This document shows positions 48,760-58,125 of a stretch of DNA of 64,000 nt, in pieces. The position numbers were made by a program, and so were the translations under genes. The DNA lies in the NCBI RefSeq assembly GCF_044596045.1, contig NZ_CP138995.1, forward strand, positions 1,860,001 through 1,924,000, given 5' to 3'. Source of the stretch: Flagellimonas sp947499585. GTDB lineage: Bacteria > Bacteroidota > Bacteroidia > Flavobacteriales > Flavobacteriaceae. The notes beneath the pieces were generated by a model. That model worked only from the letters and a program-made list of their open reading frames with translations. It had not been told where the DNA came from and made no database searches. Each line of letters opens with the position of its first letter. Position 1 is the first letter of the stretch.

Positions 48760-49416
48760 TTAAGGATTGGTTTTGTTCATATAATTTTTGATGACCTCAT
48801 ACCAGAGATCATACCCTTTGACGTTCATATGGAGTCCGTCTTCTATAAAAAGATCGGTTTTTAATTTTCTTTTGTTAAGCATAATATTCCAAACATCAGC
48901 AAATTCAACACCATTAGTGTTAGAAGCCAATTTGGAAAGTTGTTTATTTAAACGTTTGTACCTACCCTTTAAATGCCACCGAGAAATACTTGGTTTTGCT
49001 GAGATAAGAACAATTTCCATTTCTGGCCTTTTTTGATGCAAGTCTTCTAAAATATCTTCCATTGTACCAATAATGGCTTTGGGTTTTCTTTTTGCAATGA
49101 TATCATTATCTCCTTCATAAATAAAGACCTTGATTGGAGTGTAATTGAGAATCAGTTCATCTAAAAAATGTTCTAAATCAGAAGATTGAGATCCTCCGAA
49201 ACCGGTATTCAGAATCTGGTGTTCAGGAAATCTTGTTTGCAGATCTTCCCAAAGACGAATGCTGGAACTACCGGTAAAAACAATGGTGTTCATTGAGGAA
49301 TCCCAAATGGAATCTACCCTTTGCTGCACCTCTTTTACCTCATTGGCAAATGGAAGGCTTTCTTGGGCGTTTATAGTAAATACTGATAAAAAGAGAAGCG
49401 GTAAATATTTTATCAT
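48760..49416 (-). CDS. SGNH/GDSL-type hydrolase, exported
   Basis: An esterase or lipase-like enzyme of 218 aa with a signal peptide (to about residue 18, FTINAQ). Block I FTGSSSIRLWED carries the catalytic Ser, GFGGSQSSDL the oxyanion Gly, IYEGDNDI the Asn block, and DGLHMNVKGYDLW the Asp-His pair. It may remove acetyl groups from a glycan, in keeping with its place between a GH20 (2 nt downstream) and a GH3 gene (11 nt upstream). The true substrate is unknown. Confidence 0.9.
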   Translation of the reverse strand: MIKYLPLLFLSVFTINAQESLPFANEVKEVQQRVDSIWDSSMNTIVFTGSSSIRLWEDLQTRFPEHQILNTGFGGSQSSDLEHFLDELILNYTPIKVFIYEGDNDIIAKRKPKAIIGTMEDILEDLHQKRPEMEIVLISAKPSISRWHLKGRYKRLNKQLSKLASNTNGVEFADVWNIMLNKRKLKTDLFIEDGLHMNVKGYDLWYEVIKNYMNKTNP

Positions 49417-49427
49417 TTTCTAACCAA

Positions 49428-51683
49428 TTAGTTTAAAACAAATGTTCCAGTTAAACCTTCCTGCGAGTTTGTTCCTACCATAACTCCAAAAGTTCCCGGT
49501 TCAACCACAAACTCATAATCATGATTATAGAAACCAAGTTCTTTATCTGTCAAAATAAACGTTACTTTTTGCGAAGCTCCTGGGGCTAAACTGATTTTCT
49601 GGAAACCTTTCAATTCCTTCACAGGTCTAACTACGCTAGCAACTTTATCATGGATATAAAGCTGTACCACTTCCTTTCCTGTCACTTTTCCTATGTTCTG
49701 GATGGTGGCGGAGACTTCAATGCTATTTTGATTGTTTGTGTCAATCTCCAAATCGGTGTATTTGAATGTGGTGTAACTTAATCCGTGCCCAAAAGGAAAC
49801 AACGGCTCATTTTTTTCATCACCATAATGTGTCCAAAATACTGTAGATTCTGGGTCGGGTCTTCCTGTACTAAAATGGTTGTAGTAAATAGGTACTTGGC
49901 CAACGCTTCGTGGAAAGGTCATCGGTAGTTTTCCGCTTGGGTTGTAATCTCCAAACAACGCTTCAGTTATGGCATTCCCCGCTTGAGAACCTAATTGCCA
50001 TGTTTCTAAAATAGCAGGTATATTTTCGGCTTCCCAATGAATGGCCAGAGGCCGCCCATTCATTAATATCAGCACTATGTTTTTATTGACTTCATGGACT
50101 GCTTTTAACAAATCCAGTTGTAATCCGGGTAAATCCAATTGAGTACGACTACGTCCCTCTCCGCTTTGGAATCCATGCTCTCCCAAGACCATTAGAACGA
50201 CATCGGATTCTTTGGCAAGAGCAACAGCTTCTTGCATGCCTGAAGTATCTGTTTCGTTTACTTTTACTTCATTTAAAAAATTAGCTTCTTCATTAAATAT
50301 TCTAGGGCCTTGTTCGTAAGAGAAATTTATTGACTGATTTTTTAAGCCTTCTAAGACAGAAACCCCGGTATTATTATCAGAGCCCAACCGCCAGCTCCCA
50401 AGTGAACTATTGTTATCATTTGCCAATTGACCAATAACTGCTATTTTTTGCTGGTCTTTTTTAAGAGGAAGAAGATTGTCATCGTTTTTTAAAAGTACAA
50501 TTGATTTTAGGGCCATGTCCAAAACAGCAGCTTGATGATCTTCATGGTATAGTTCTTCTTTTTCCCTTTCTTCATTACAATATTTGTATGGGTCTTCAAA
50601 CAAGCCCAATTCAAATTTTACTCTTAGAATACGTCTTACTGCATCATCTATTAAACTTTCATCAACCTTACCCTCTTTTACATTTTCCACCAAATGCAAC
50701 ACGTAAGCGGATGATTCCATATCCATATCTGAACCAGCTTTGACTCCCAATTCTGCAGCATGTTTCAAGTCTTCTGCAAATCCATGTGGTACCATTTCGC
50801 CAACGGATGACCAGTCTGATATTACAAAACCATCAAAACCCCACTTTTCTTTCAAAATGTCTCGTTGTAACATTTTATTGCCGGTAACTGGAATTCCATT
50901 AAGAATATTAAAACCATTCATTAAAGTTTTAACATCGGCATCTACCGCAGCTTTAAATGGGGGTAATACAGCGTTGTAAAGAGTGGAAGTGCCAATATCG
51001 GCCGTATTGTACTCTTTGCCAGCTTCAGCAAAACCATAAGCGGCAAAATGTTTGGCACAGGCAGCAAGAGTATTGGGCTTAGAGAGGTCATCTCCTTGAA
51101 AACCCTTAACACGGGCCTTGGCAATTTCTGCACCTAAATAAGTATCTTCTCCACCACCTTCCATAACACGACCCCAACGAGGGTCTCTAGAAATATCCAC
51201 CATAGGTGCAAAAGTCCAATTTAGTCCTACAGCCGAGGCTTCTTGAGCAGCGATTTTCGCAGAATTTTCAATAGCTTCCATATCCCAACTGGCAGCTTCC
51301 GCCAAAGGTATTGGAGCTAGGGTTTTGTATCCATGTATAACATCATATCCAAAAATTAGAGGTATGCCTAAGCGGGTTTCTTCTACTACCAGTTTTTGCA
51401 ACTTTCTTACTTCTTCCGTACCAACAACGTTTAACATAGAACCAACAAGCCCTTTTTTAAGGTGCTCATATTTGATTTCTGCATTGCCACCTTGTGGAGC
51501 TGGACCCGTAACATCCCAAAAACCATTGTATTGGTTCATTTGACCAACCTTCTCCTCTAAGGTCATTTGTTGTAATAATGAATCTATATTTTTCTCTATA
51601 CTTTTTTCTTGAGCCATAACGCAATTGTTAAAGGATGCAAAGTAAAGTGAAATTATAAGAAGATAGTATAGGTTAGCTTTCAT
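49428..51683 (-). CDS. bglX: Beta-glucosidase-type glycoside hydrolase, GH3
   Basis: An exported GH3 enzyme of 751 aa that likely releases beta-linked glucose or xylose from oligosaccharides. The signal peptide ends near residue 25 (NNCVMAQ). The N-terminal barrel contains GYDVIHGYKTLAPIPLAEAA, WGRVMEGGGEDTYLG and the nucleophile region GFDGFVISDWSSVGEM; the second domain has LGEHGFQSGEGRSRTQLDLP and ALFGDYNPSGKLPMTFPR; a fibronectin III-like domain ends the protein. It resembles BglX over its length. It heads the three-gene operon with the esterase and GH20. Confidence 0.94.
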   Translation of the reverse strand: MKANLYYLLIISLYFASFNNCVMAQEKSIEKNIDSLLQQMTLEEKVGQMNQYNGFWDVTGPAPQGGNAEIKYEHLKKGLVGSMLNVVGTEEVRKLQKLVVEETRLGIPLIFGYDVIHGYKTLAPIPLAEAASWDMEAIENSAKIAAQEASAVGLNWTFAPMVDISRDPRWGRVMEGGGEDTYLGAEIAKARVKGFQGDDLSKPNTLAACAKHFAAYGFAEAGKEYNTADIGTSTLYNAVLPPFKAAVDADVKTLMNGFNILNGIPVTGNKMLQRDILKEKWGFDGFVISDWSSVGEMVPHGFAEDLKHAAELGVKAGSDMDMESSAYVLHLVENVKEGKVDESLIDDAVRRILRVKFELGLFEDPYKYCNEEREKEELYHEDHQAAVLDMALKSIVLLKNDDNLLPLKKDQQKIAVIGQLANDNNSSLGSWRLGSDNNTGVSVLEGLKNQSINFSYEQGPRIFNEEANFLNEVKVNETDTSGMQEAVALAKESDVVLMVLGEHGFQSGEGRSRTQLDLPGLQLDLLKAVHEVNKNIVLILMNGRPLAIHWEAENIPAILETWQLGSQAGNAITEALFGDYNPSGKLPMTFPRSVGQVPIYYNHFSTGRPDPESTVFWTHYGDEKNEPLFPFGHGLSYTTFKYTDLEIDTNNQNSIEVSATIQNIGKVTGKEVVQLYIHDKVASVVRPVKELKGFQKISLAPGASQKVTFILTDKELGFYNHDYEFVVEPGTFGVMVGTNSQEGLTGTFVLN

Positions 51684-51733
51684 GATTTTAAAAAGTGTTG
51701 ATAGTCGTCTAAATTAAGCTGAAAACTATCACT

Positions 51734-51746
51734 CCGTAATATACGG
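51734..51746. promoter_or_regulatory. 13-bp palindrome between the bglX operon and mazG
   Basis: CCGTA-ATA-TACGG lies in the 92-nt divergent gap, nearer to mazG (30 nt). It is a possible operator for the glycan operon; nothing else in the gap is clear. Confidence 0.35.
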
Positions 51747-51775
51747 TCTTTGTATTTTTAGATAAAATTTTATAG

Positions 51776-52549
51776 ATGAATGCAAGAGCTGAGCAGTTAA
51801 AGGCTATTGATAGGCTGCTGAACATAATGGATGAGTTACGTGCTCAATGTCCTTGGGATAAAAAGCAAACTATGGAATCTCTTCGGCATTTGACTATAGA
51901 AGAAACGTATGAACTGGGCGATGCTATTTTGGAAAACGATTTGGAAGAGGTTAAGAAGGAGCTTGGAGATTTGTTGTTACATATTGTTTTCTATGCCAAA
52001 ATAGGGTCAGAAACCAAGGATTTTGATATTGCAGATGTCGCTAACGGCATTTGTGAAAAACTAATCAATAGGCACCCACATATTTATGGAGATGTAAAGG
52101 TTGAAAATGAAGAGGAGGTAAAACAAAATTGGGAAAACATCAAACTCAAAGAGGGAAAAAAAAGTGTATTAGAAGGGGTTCCCGATAGCTTGCCCTCAAT
52201 GGTGAAAGCAAATAGAATTCAGGAGAAAGTTGCCGGAGTGGGATTTGATTGGGAGCACCCAGAACAGGTTTTTGAAAAGGTAAAAGAAGAACTCTCAGAA
52301 CTACAAGTAGAAATCAAGCATGGAAATCCAGACCGATTGGAATCTGAGTTTGGAGATGTCCTTTTTTCTATGATTAATTATGCTCGATTTTTAGATATAA
52401 ACCCTGAAAATGCTTTGGAAAGAACCAATAAAAAATTTATTAAAAGATTTCAATACTTAGAAGAAAAGGCCAAGCAAGCGGGCAAATCTTTAAAAGATAT
52501 GACCCTAGCAGAAATGGATGTTTTTTGGGAAGAAGCCAAAAAAGTATAA
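51776..52549 (+). CDS. mazG: Nucleoside triphosphate pyrophosphohydrolase MazG
   Basis: House-cleaning enzyme that hydrolyses NTPs to NMP and pyrophosphate. The 257-aa protein has the two tandem MazG domains of the E. coli type: CPWDKKQTMESLRHLTIEET with the metal-binding E-E-x-x-E, GDLLLHIVFYAKIG, and the second copy with EELSELQVEIKHG and EFGDVLFSMINYARF. It is divergent from the bglX operon and precedes the sulfatase gene by 66 nt. Confidence 0.94.
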   Translation: MNARAEQLKAIDRLLNIMDELRAQCPWDKKQTMESLRHLTIEETYELGDAILENDLEEVKKELGDLLLHIVFYAKIGSETKDFDIADVANGICEKLINRHPHIYGDVKVENEEEVKQNWENIKLKEGKKSVLEGVPDSLPSMVKANRIQEKVAGVGFDWEHPEQVFEKVKEELSELQVEIKHGNPDRLESEFGDVLFSMINYARFLDINPENALERTNKKFIKRFQYLEEKAKQAGKSLKDMTLAEMDVFWEEAKKV

Positions 52550-52615
52550 GTTTTTCATTTGCAGACATTCGGTATCTCGTATTTTCTATAGATTTATGTG
52601 TTTAAAGAATTGAAT

Positions 52616-54187
52616 ATGAACATAGAAAGTGCAATTAAATATTGTTTGATAATTTTTACTCTGATTGTTGTTACAGCGTGCAATTCAAAAAAAGAAGTAA
52701 TTGAAAAACCGAATATTCTTTTTATTCTTTCAGATGACCATACTTCTCAAGCTTGGGGACTGTATGGAGGTATTTTAGCAGATTATGTAAAAAACGATAA
52801 CTTAAAACGTTTGGCGAGTGAAGGAGCAGTATTGAACAATGCTTTTTGTACCAATTCCATATGTACCCCAAGTAGGGGAAGTATTCTTACTGGGCAGTAC
52901 AGTCATGTAAATCAAGTTTATACCTTAAGTGAACCTTTGCCTAAAGGTCACCCTAATATTGCCAAGACGCTCTCTGAAAATGGATACCAAACCGCGATAA
53001 TAGGCAAGTGGCACTTGGTTGGAGAACCTGAGGGTTTTGATTATTTTAATGTGCTGCCTGGCCAAGGGCTCTACTGGAACCCCATTATGAAAACCAAGGA
53101 GAATTGGGTAGATGGATATAATGCAACTGGAGGCAAAGAACATAAAGGGTTTTCAACAGATGTGATTACGGATTTGACTATTTCACATATTAAAAAACGT
53201 GACACCACCCAGCCTTTTTTGATGTTCTGTAACTTCAAAGCGACTCATGAACCATTTGATTATCCAGAAAGATTTGCCTCTTTGTACGAGGGTATGAAGA
53301 TACCTGAACCAGAATCATTGCTCGACTTTGGCAAAGAAACCACAGGAAGAACTTTTGGAGGGCAGATTTTAGAGAGATTGGGCGCGCGTTGGGAGCAAGC
53401 AACGAAAAACCCTGATAAATTTTGGACAGATTACCCAGGATTACCATATTCCTTAGAAGGGTTGGACAGTATACAAAAACGAAAAAAGATTTATCAAAAA
53501 CTGGTCAAGGATTTTATGAGAAGTGGTGCCGCTATAGATGACAACATTGGAAAATTACTCGATTATTTAGAAGAAGAAGGAATAGCTGATAATACTATTG
53601 TAGTTTATACGGCCGATCAAGGATATTTTCTTGGCGAGCATGGTTTTTTTGACAAAAGACTCATTTACGAAGAATCCCTTAGAATGCCTTTTGTCATTAG
53701 ATATCCAAAAAAAATAAAGAAAGGGCAGCGAATTGATGATATAATTCTAAATATTGACTTTGCACCTTTATTGGCGGATTATGCAGGGATTGAAAGGCCC
53801 GGTTATATGCAGGGGAGAAGCTTTAGAGATATACTAGAGGCTAATGCACCAAATGACTGGCGAAAGCAGATGTATTACAGATATTGGTTGCACCATCCTC
53901 ATAGACCTGCTCATTTCGGTATTAGAGATAATCGATACAAACTGGCATTGTTCTACGGACAGGGTTTGGATAAAAAAGGAACATCGAACAATACGACCAA
54001 ACCAGAATGGGAGTTTTATGACCTTATAGAAGACCCTAAAGAACTTCACAATGCCATTCATGAAGAAAAATATACATCCATAATTAAGACCATGAAAAAA
54101 AGTTTGCAGGATGAACGTATAAAGTATGGAGACCTAGACGAGGACTACCCAGTAATGAGTGAGATATTGAACACTGCTTTTGAATAA
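52616..54187 (+). CDS. Sulfatase lipoprotein, formylglycine type
   Basis: A sulfatase of about 523 aa that removes sulfate esters, probably from a polysaccharide, in the periplasm or at the surface. Lipobox with Cys22 (VVTACNSKK). The first metal site is LSDDHTSQAW (Asp40-Asp41); the site to be turned into formylglycine is C-T-P-S-R (Cys83-Arg87); GKWHLVGEPEGFDYF and the second metal site TADQGYFLGEHGFFDKR follow. It needs an anaerobic or formylglycine-generating maturase encoded elsewhere. I chose the ATG at 52616, which starts the lipoprotein signal; a GTG at 52598 is open. It neighbours the GH20/GH3 operon. Confidence 0.93.
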   Translation: MNIESAIKYCLIIFTLIVVTACNSKKEVIEKPNILFILSDDHTSQAWGLYGGILADYVKNDNLKRLASEGAVLNNAFCTNSICTPSRGSILTGQYSHVNQVYTLSEPLPKGHPNIAKTLSENGYQTAIIGKWHLVGEPEGFDYFNVLPGQGLYWNPIMKTKENWVDGYNATGGKEHKGFSTDVITDLTISHIKKRDTTQPFLMFCNFKATHEPFDYPERFASLYEGMKIPEPESLLDFGKETTGRTFGGQILERLGARWEQATKNPDKFWTDYPGLPYSLEGLDSIQKRKKIYQKLVKDFMRSGAAIDDNIGKLLDYLEEEGIADNTIVVYTADQGYFLGEHGFFDKRLIYEESLRMPFVIRYPKKIKKGQRIDDIILNIDFAPLLADYAGIERPGYMQGRSFRDILEANAPNDWRKQMYYRYWLHHPHRPAHFGIRDNRYKLALFYGQGLDKKGTSNNTTKPEWEFYDLIEDPKELHNAIHEEKYTSIIKTMKKSLQDERIKYGDLDEDYPVMSEILNTAFE

Positions 54188-54238
54188 ACACCGTTCTAAA
54201 AACCGCTAAAACTGTTCGGTAAGGGCCATTGTAAACTG

Positions 54239-54246
54239 TATCTTTG
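54239..54246 (+). promoter_or_regulatory. -7 box before the MATE gene
   Basis: TATCTTTG fits TAnnTTTG, 20 nt before the TTG start codon of the MATE gene. Confidence 0.5.
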
Positions 54247-54266
54247 GCAACTTAATTAAAATACGA

Positions 54267-55634
54267 TTGCTACAAAGTTATTTTAAGGAATTCCGTTATA
54301 ACCTAAAATTGGCCTACCCTGTAATTTTGGGGATGCTTGGACATACCTTTGTTGCATTTGCAGATAATATTATGGTTGGCCAGCTGGGTACCGCAGAGTT
54401 GGCTGCAGTATCCCTAGGTAATAGTTTTGTTTTCATAGCAATGTCTTTAGGTATTGGATTCTCCACTGCAATAACCCCTTTGGTTGCTGAGGCGGATGGA
54501 GCAGGCAGCAAAACTGATGGCAAAAGTGCTTTAAAACATGGGTTAGTACTGTGCACAGGACTGGGGTTATCACTTTTTGGAATCATACTTCTTTGCAAAC
54601 CACTTTTACATTATATGAAGCAGCCCCCTGAGGTGGTGGAACTTGCTATCCCTTATTTGGAGTTGGTTGCTTTTTCTTTGGTTCCACTGATTATATTTCA
54701 AGCGTTCAAACAGTTTTCAGAAGGACTTTCCCAAACCAAATACCCAATGTATGCTACGATTCTGGCAAATGTGGTCAACATTGTCATTAACTACCTACTG
54801 ATTTTTGGGTCTTTTGGATTCCCAAAAATGGGAATTGTAGGAGCCGCTATTGGTACGCTGGTTTCTAGATTTATAATGGTAGGGTATATTTGGTTTCTAT
54901 TGAAGCGAAAAGAAAAGTTTGAAGCCTATGTAACTGGTTTTAATTTTAGGGTGATTGAAAAAAAAGTCATTAAAAAGATAGTCAGTTTGGGATTTCCGTC
55001 TGCACTACAAATGTTTTTTGAAGTAGCTATTTTCACCGCCGCCATTTGGTTAAGTGGCGTATTGGGGAAAAATGCCCAAGCGGCAAATCAGATTGCACTG
55101 AACCTAAGTAGTATGACCTTTATGGTTGGCATGGGGCTGAGTGTTGCGGCAATGATACGGGTAGGAAACCAGAAAGGACTTCAAAATTTTAAAGAGCTAC
55201 GAAGAATTGCTGAATCTATCTTTTTTCTAACGTTTTTGTTAGAAATAGTCTTTGCTGCTGTTTTCCTTATAGGAAGATACTGGTTGCCTACCATTTATTT
55301 GGATGTGGATGATGTGGTCAATCAAGTAGATAATACCGAGGTAATAATTATTGCTGCCAAATTATTGTTGGTTTCTGCGTTTTTTCAAATTTCAGATGGT
55401 ATCCAGGTAGTGGTTTTAGGGGCGTTAAGAGGTCTACAGGATGTTAAGATACCCACGTTGATCACGTTTATTGCCTATTGGTTGATTGGATTTCCCGTTA
55501 GTTATTATTTTGGATTATTTTCTGAATATAAAAGCACGGGCATTTGGATGGGTCTGTTGTTAGGGCTAACTGCATCAGCAGTAATGTTGTATATTCGATT
55601 CAACTATTTGACTAAAAAATTGATTAAAAGTTAA
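54267..55634 (+). CDS. MATE family multidrug exporter
   Basis: Inner-membrane cation-coupled exporter of 455 aa with twelve hydrophobic segments in two halves: LKLAYPVILGMLGHTFVAFA, DNIMVGQLGTAELAAVSLGN near the start; the second half begins at about residue 235 (VSLGFPSALQMFFEVAIF). The typical NorM-like layout is present. It starts at a TTG (54267), 20 nt after a good -7 box; I know of no better in-frame ATG. The substrate is unknown. It is the first of four genes running to 58125. Confidence 0.92.
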   Translation: MLQSYFKEFRYNLKLAYPVILGMLGHTFVAFADNIMVGQLGTAELAAVSLGNSFVFIAMSLGIGFSTAITPLVAEADGAGSKTDGKSALKHGLVLCTGLGLSLFGIILLCKPLLHYMKQPPEVVELAIPYLELVAFSLVPLIIFQAFKQFSEGLSQTKYPMYATILANVVNIVINYLLIFGSFGFPKMGIVGAAIGTLVSRFIMVGYIWFLLKRKEKFEAYVTGFNFRVIEKKVIKKIVSLGFPSALQMFFEVAIFTAAIWLSGVLGKNAQAANQIALNLSSMTFMVGMGLSVAAMIRVGNQKGLQNFKELRRIAESIFFLTFLLEIVFAAVFLIGRYWLPTIYLDVDDVVNQVDNTEVIIIAAKLLLVSAFFQISDGIQVVVLGALRGLQDVKIPTLITFIAYWLIGFPVSYYFGLFSEYKSTGIWMGLLLGLTASAVMLYIRFNYLTKKLIKS

Positions 55635-55670
55635 ACTAGATTCCAACTATTGGAATTCAACTTGAATAAA

Positions 55671-55898
55671 ATGGAATTACCTAAATTTCTATTAGGAGAC
55701 AATACAGATCACCCCGATTCAATTTTTATTGTCCATACGGAATATCCTCGTTTTATCATCAACCTAGAAAATGATGAAGTAGAATGGTTGGAAGAATTCT
55801 CAAAAGAAGATGAAGAAGAGTTGTCTGCTGAGGTAGAAATCCAAATAGAAGCGGCCACAGCATTTTACGATAGAGAAGTATCTAGATATGATGCGTAA
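55671..55898 (+). CDS. Small conserved protein of unknown function
   Basis: A 75-aa cytosolic protein, very acidic in the second half, beginning MELPKFLLGDNTDHPDSIFI and PRFIINLENDEVEWLEEF. I recall similar short proteins in other Flavobacteriaceae but no function. I chose the ATG at 55671; a TTG at 55650 is open. It lies between the MATE and PAP2 genes (2 nt before the latter) and is likely co-transcribed. Confidence 0.7.
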   Translation: MELPKFLLGDNTDHPDSIFIVHTEYPRFIINLENDEVEWLEEFSKEDEEELSAEVEIQIEAATAFYDREVSRYDA

Positions 55899-55900
55899 AA

Positions 55901-56470
55901 ATGCTTGAACAACTCATACAATTTGACAAAGAAGCTTTTTTATTCCTAAATAGTTTAGGAACAGAAACATGGGATGGTTTTTGGATGTTTATGACCAAGA
56001 CCAGAAATTCGGCCCCTCTTTATATTCTATTGCTCTATTTATCCTTTAAGAATTTTGGATTGAAGAAAACAGCTGTGATTTTGGTAAGCATAGCCTTATT
56101 GATTACTTGCACAGATCAATTGTCTAATTTTTTTAAATATGGTTTCGGTCGTCTAAGGCCATGTCATGATCCTGAAGTAAACGGCATCATGCGTTTGGTA
56201 AAGAGTTATTGTGGAGGAAAATTCAGTTATTTTTCTGCGCATGCGGCCAATTCTTTTGCTCCTGCCACCTTTTTTTCCATTTTGTTTTATAAAAAAGTGA
56301 AATATATTGGCAATGTTCTCATTTTATGGGCTTTTATTGTCGCCTACAGTAGAATTTACATAGGAGTTCACTTTCCTTTGGATGTTATTACAGGAATTGT
56401 AATTGGTGCTGTTTTTGGATGGTTGTTTGCCAAGTTATCTATATTTGCATTCCAAAAAATAGGGACATGA
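55901..56470 (+). CDS. PAP2-family phosphatase, membrane
   Basis: An integral membrane phosphatase of 189 aa, of the type that recycles undecaprenyl or phosphatidate phosphates. The three active-site motifs are present: KYGFGRLRPCHD, SAHAANSFAPA (SAHA in place of PSGH) and SRIYIGVHFPLDV. Five or six hydrophobic segments. Its stop codon overlaps the start of the GT39 gene (ATGA), so translation is coupled, and the two may act on the same lipid carrier. Confidence 0.9.
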   Translation: MLEQLIQFDKEAFLFLNSLGTETWDGFWMFMTKTRNSAPLYILLLYLSFKNFGLKKTAVILVSIALLITCTDQLSNFFKYGFGRLRPCHDPEVNGIMRLVKSYCGGKFSYFSAHAANSFAPATFFSILFYKKVKYIGNVLILWAFIVAYSRIYIGVHFPLDVITGIVIGAVFGWLFAKLSIFAFQKIGT

Positions 56471-58125
56471 TATCTTCAGCCAGATATTGGTTTTTGCTTA
56501 CCCTTGTAGTTCTGGTATACATTGCCGGAATGTTCGTGACCCTTTTTGAGAACGATTCGGCACAATTTGCGGTAATGGCCATGAGAATGGTTCAGGAAAA
56601 TGATTTCTTCAGTTTAATCAAAGGCACAGAAGAATATTTAGACAAGCCCCATATGCACTACTGGTTGGCTGCTTTGTCATTCAAAATTTTTGGCATCTAT
56701 GATTGGGCCTATCGAATTCCTGGAATTTTGGCCATTCTTTTAGGAGCTTATAGTTGTTATGGATTAGGGAAGTTACTCTATAACCAGGATATTGGTAAGT
56801 TTTCTGCACTTATTTTCATGACCGCCCAAACAATTGTGTTATCCAATATAGATGTTCGTACAGATGCAGTGTTAACCGGTTTTACCATTTTCGCTATATG
56901 GCAACTGGTCTTATATATTGAAAAAAATGCACTCCAAAATATTATGCTTGGCGCCCTTGGAGCAGGTATAGCCTTTTCCACAAAGGGGCAGATTGCTTTG
57001 GTTGTGATTGGTATTTCTATTCTGTGTCATTTAGCGTATACCCGCAAATGGGAACGTTTGTTGAGTTGGAAAGTCTTAATAGCTTTATTGGTTTTTGGAA
57101 TTACGATAACACCAATGTTGTACGCGTATTATGTGCAATTTGATCTTCACCCAGAAAAAGTTATTCGAGGGAAGAGTAACCGTAGCGGAATCTTTTTTAT
57201 TTTTTGGGAACAGAGTTTTGAAAGATTAAGCGGAGAGGGTGTTGGTAAGAATAGCAATGATTTCTTTTTCTTTTTCCATACATTTTTATGGGTCTTTTTA
57301 CCATGGACTGTATTGGCTTTGATTGCATATTGGCGCAGGGCAAAGGTATTCTGGAAAATGCGATTTGCATACAGACCGCAATTTGAATTTTTAACCTTTG
57401 GAGGAATTACCATTCTATTTTTTCTTATAAGTTTCGCTCAATTTAAACTTCCGCACTATATAAATATTCTAATACCGTTGTATTCCATTTTAACAGCATC
57501 CTATTTGTATAGTTTGTATCACCATGCCAAGCATTCTATTATAAAAGGGATTTTGGGTGTTCAATATTTTATCCTCAGTTTGGTATTTATTTTCACGTTA
57601 TTGGTGTGTTTTCACGTTTTTAAGTTTGAATACATTCACTGTTATGTAATACTATTGATTGTGCTTGCGGTGATAACCTATTTCTGTCTTAAGAGAGAAG
57701 CATATTACATGCGTATTATTACATTATCAGTCTATAGTTCTTTGTTGTTGAATGGTGTAATGAACACTCATTTTTATCCTTCCTTATTAAAGTATCAAGC
57801 AGGTTCTACAATGGCGGAAAAAATTTCTGAACATAATATTCCAGTTGATAAAATCTATAAGATTTCTGAAAGACATACTTGGGCCTTGGATTTTTATAAC
57901 CGAAACCCTGTAAACATTATTTCCAAATCAGAATTAACGGATAAAAATTGTATCTGGATCTATGCAACTGATGAAGAGTTGGAGGGACTGCTAAATTCAG
58001 GTTTTCATTGGCATGAACAGATAACCGTAGACCAGTTTCGTATAACCCGATTACAGATCAAGTTTTTGAATCCCCATACACGATCCAAAAAACTGAATAA
58101 AATGCATTTGGTGCGTTTGGATTAG
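56467..58125 (+). CDS. Membrane glycosyltransferase, GT39/ArnT-like
   Basis: A polytopic inner-membrane enzyme of about 552 aa that transfers a sugar from a lipid-phosphate donor, as ArnT and PMT proteins do. The first periplasmic loop has the acidic ENDSAQFAVMAMRMVQ and EYLDKPHMHYWLAALSFKIF, typical of the family. About ten hydrophobic segments follow and a C-terminal soluble part. The likely donor is made by the DPM1-like glycosyltransferase encoded on the other strand nearby. I chose the ATG at 56467, which overlaps the PAP2 stop codon; the open frame to 56419 runs into that gene. It ends 4 bp into the convergent flippase-like gene. Confidence 0.9.
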   Translation: MISSARYWFLLTLVVLVYIAGMFVTLFENDSAQFAVMAMRMVQENDFFSLIKGTEEYLDKPHMHYWLAALSFKIFGIYDWAYRIPGILAILLGAYSCYGLGKLLYNQDIGKFSALIFMTAQTIVLSNIDVRTDAVLTGFTIFAIWQLVLYIEKNALQNIMLGALGAGIAFSTKGQIALVVIGISILCHLAYTRKWERLLSWKVLIALLVFGITITPMLYAYYVQFDLHPEKVIRGKSNRSGIFFIFWEQSFERLSGEGVGKNSNDFFFFFHTFLWVFLPWTVLALIAYWRRAKVFWKMRFAYRPQFEFLTFGGITILFFLISFAQFKLPHYINILIPLYSILTASYLYSLYHHAKHSIIKGILGVQYFILSLVFIFTLLVCFHVFKFEYIHCYVILLIVLAVITYFCLKREAYYMRIITLSVYSSLLLNGVMNTHFYPSLLKYQAGSTMAEKISEHNIPVDKIYKISERHTWALDFYNRNPVNIISKSELTDKNCIWIYATDEELEGLLNSGFHWHEQITVDQFRITRLQIKFLNPHTRSKKLNKMHLVRLD

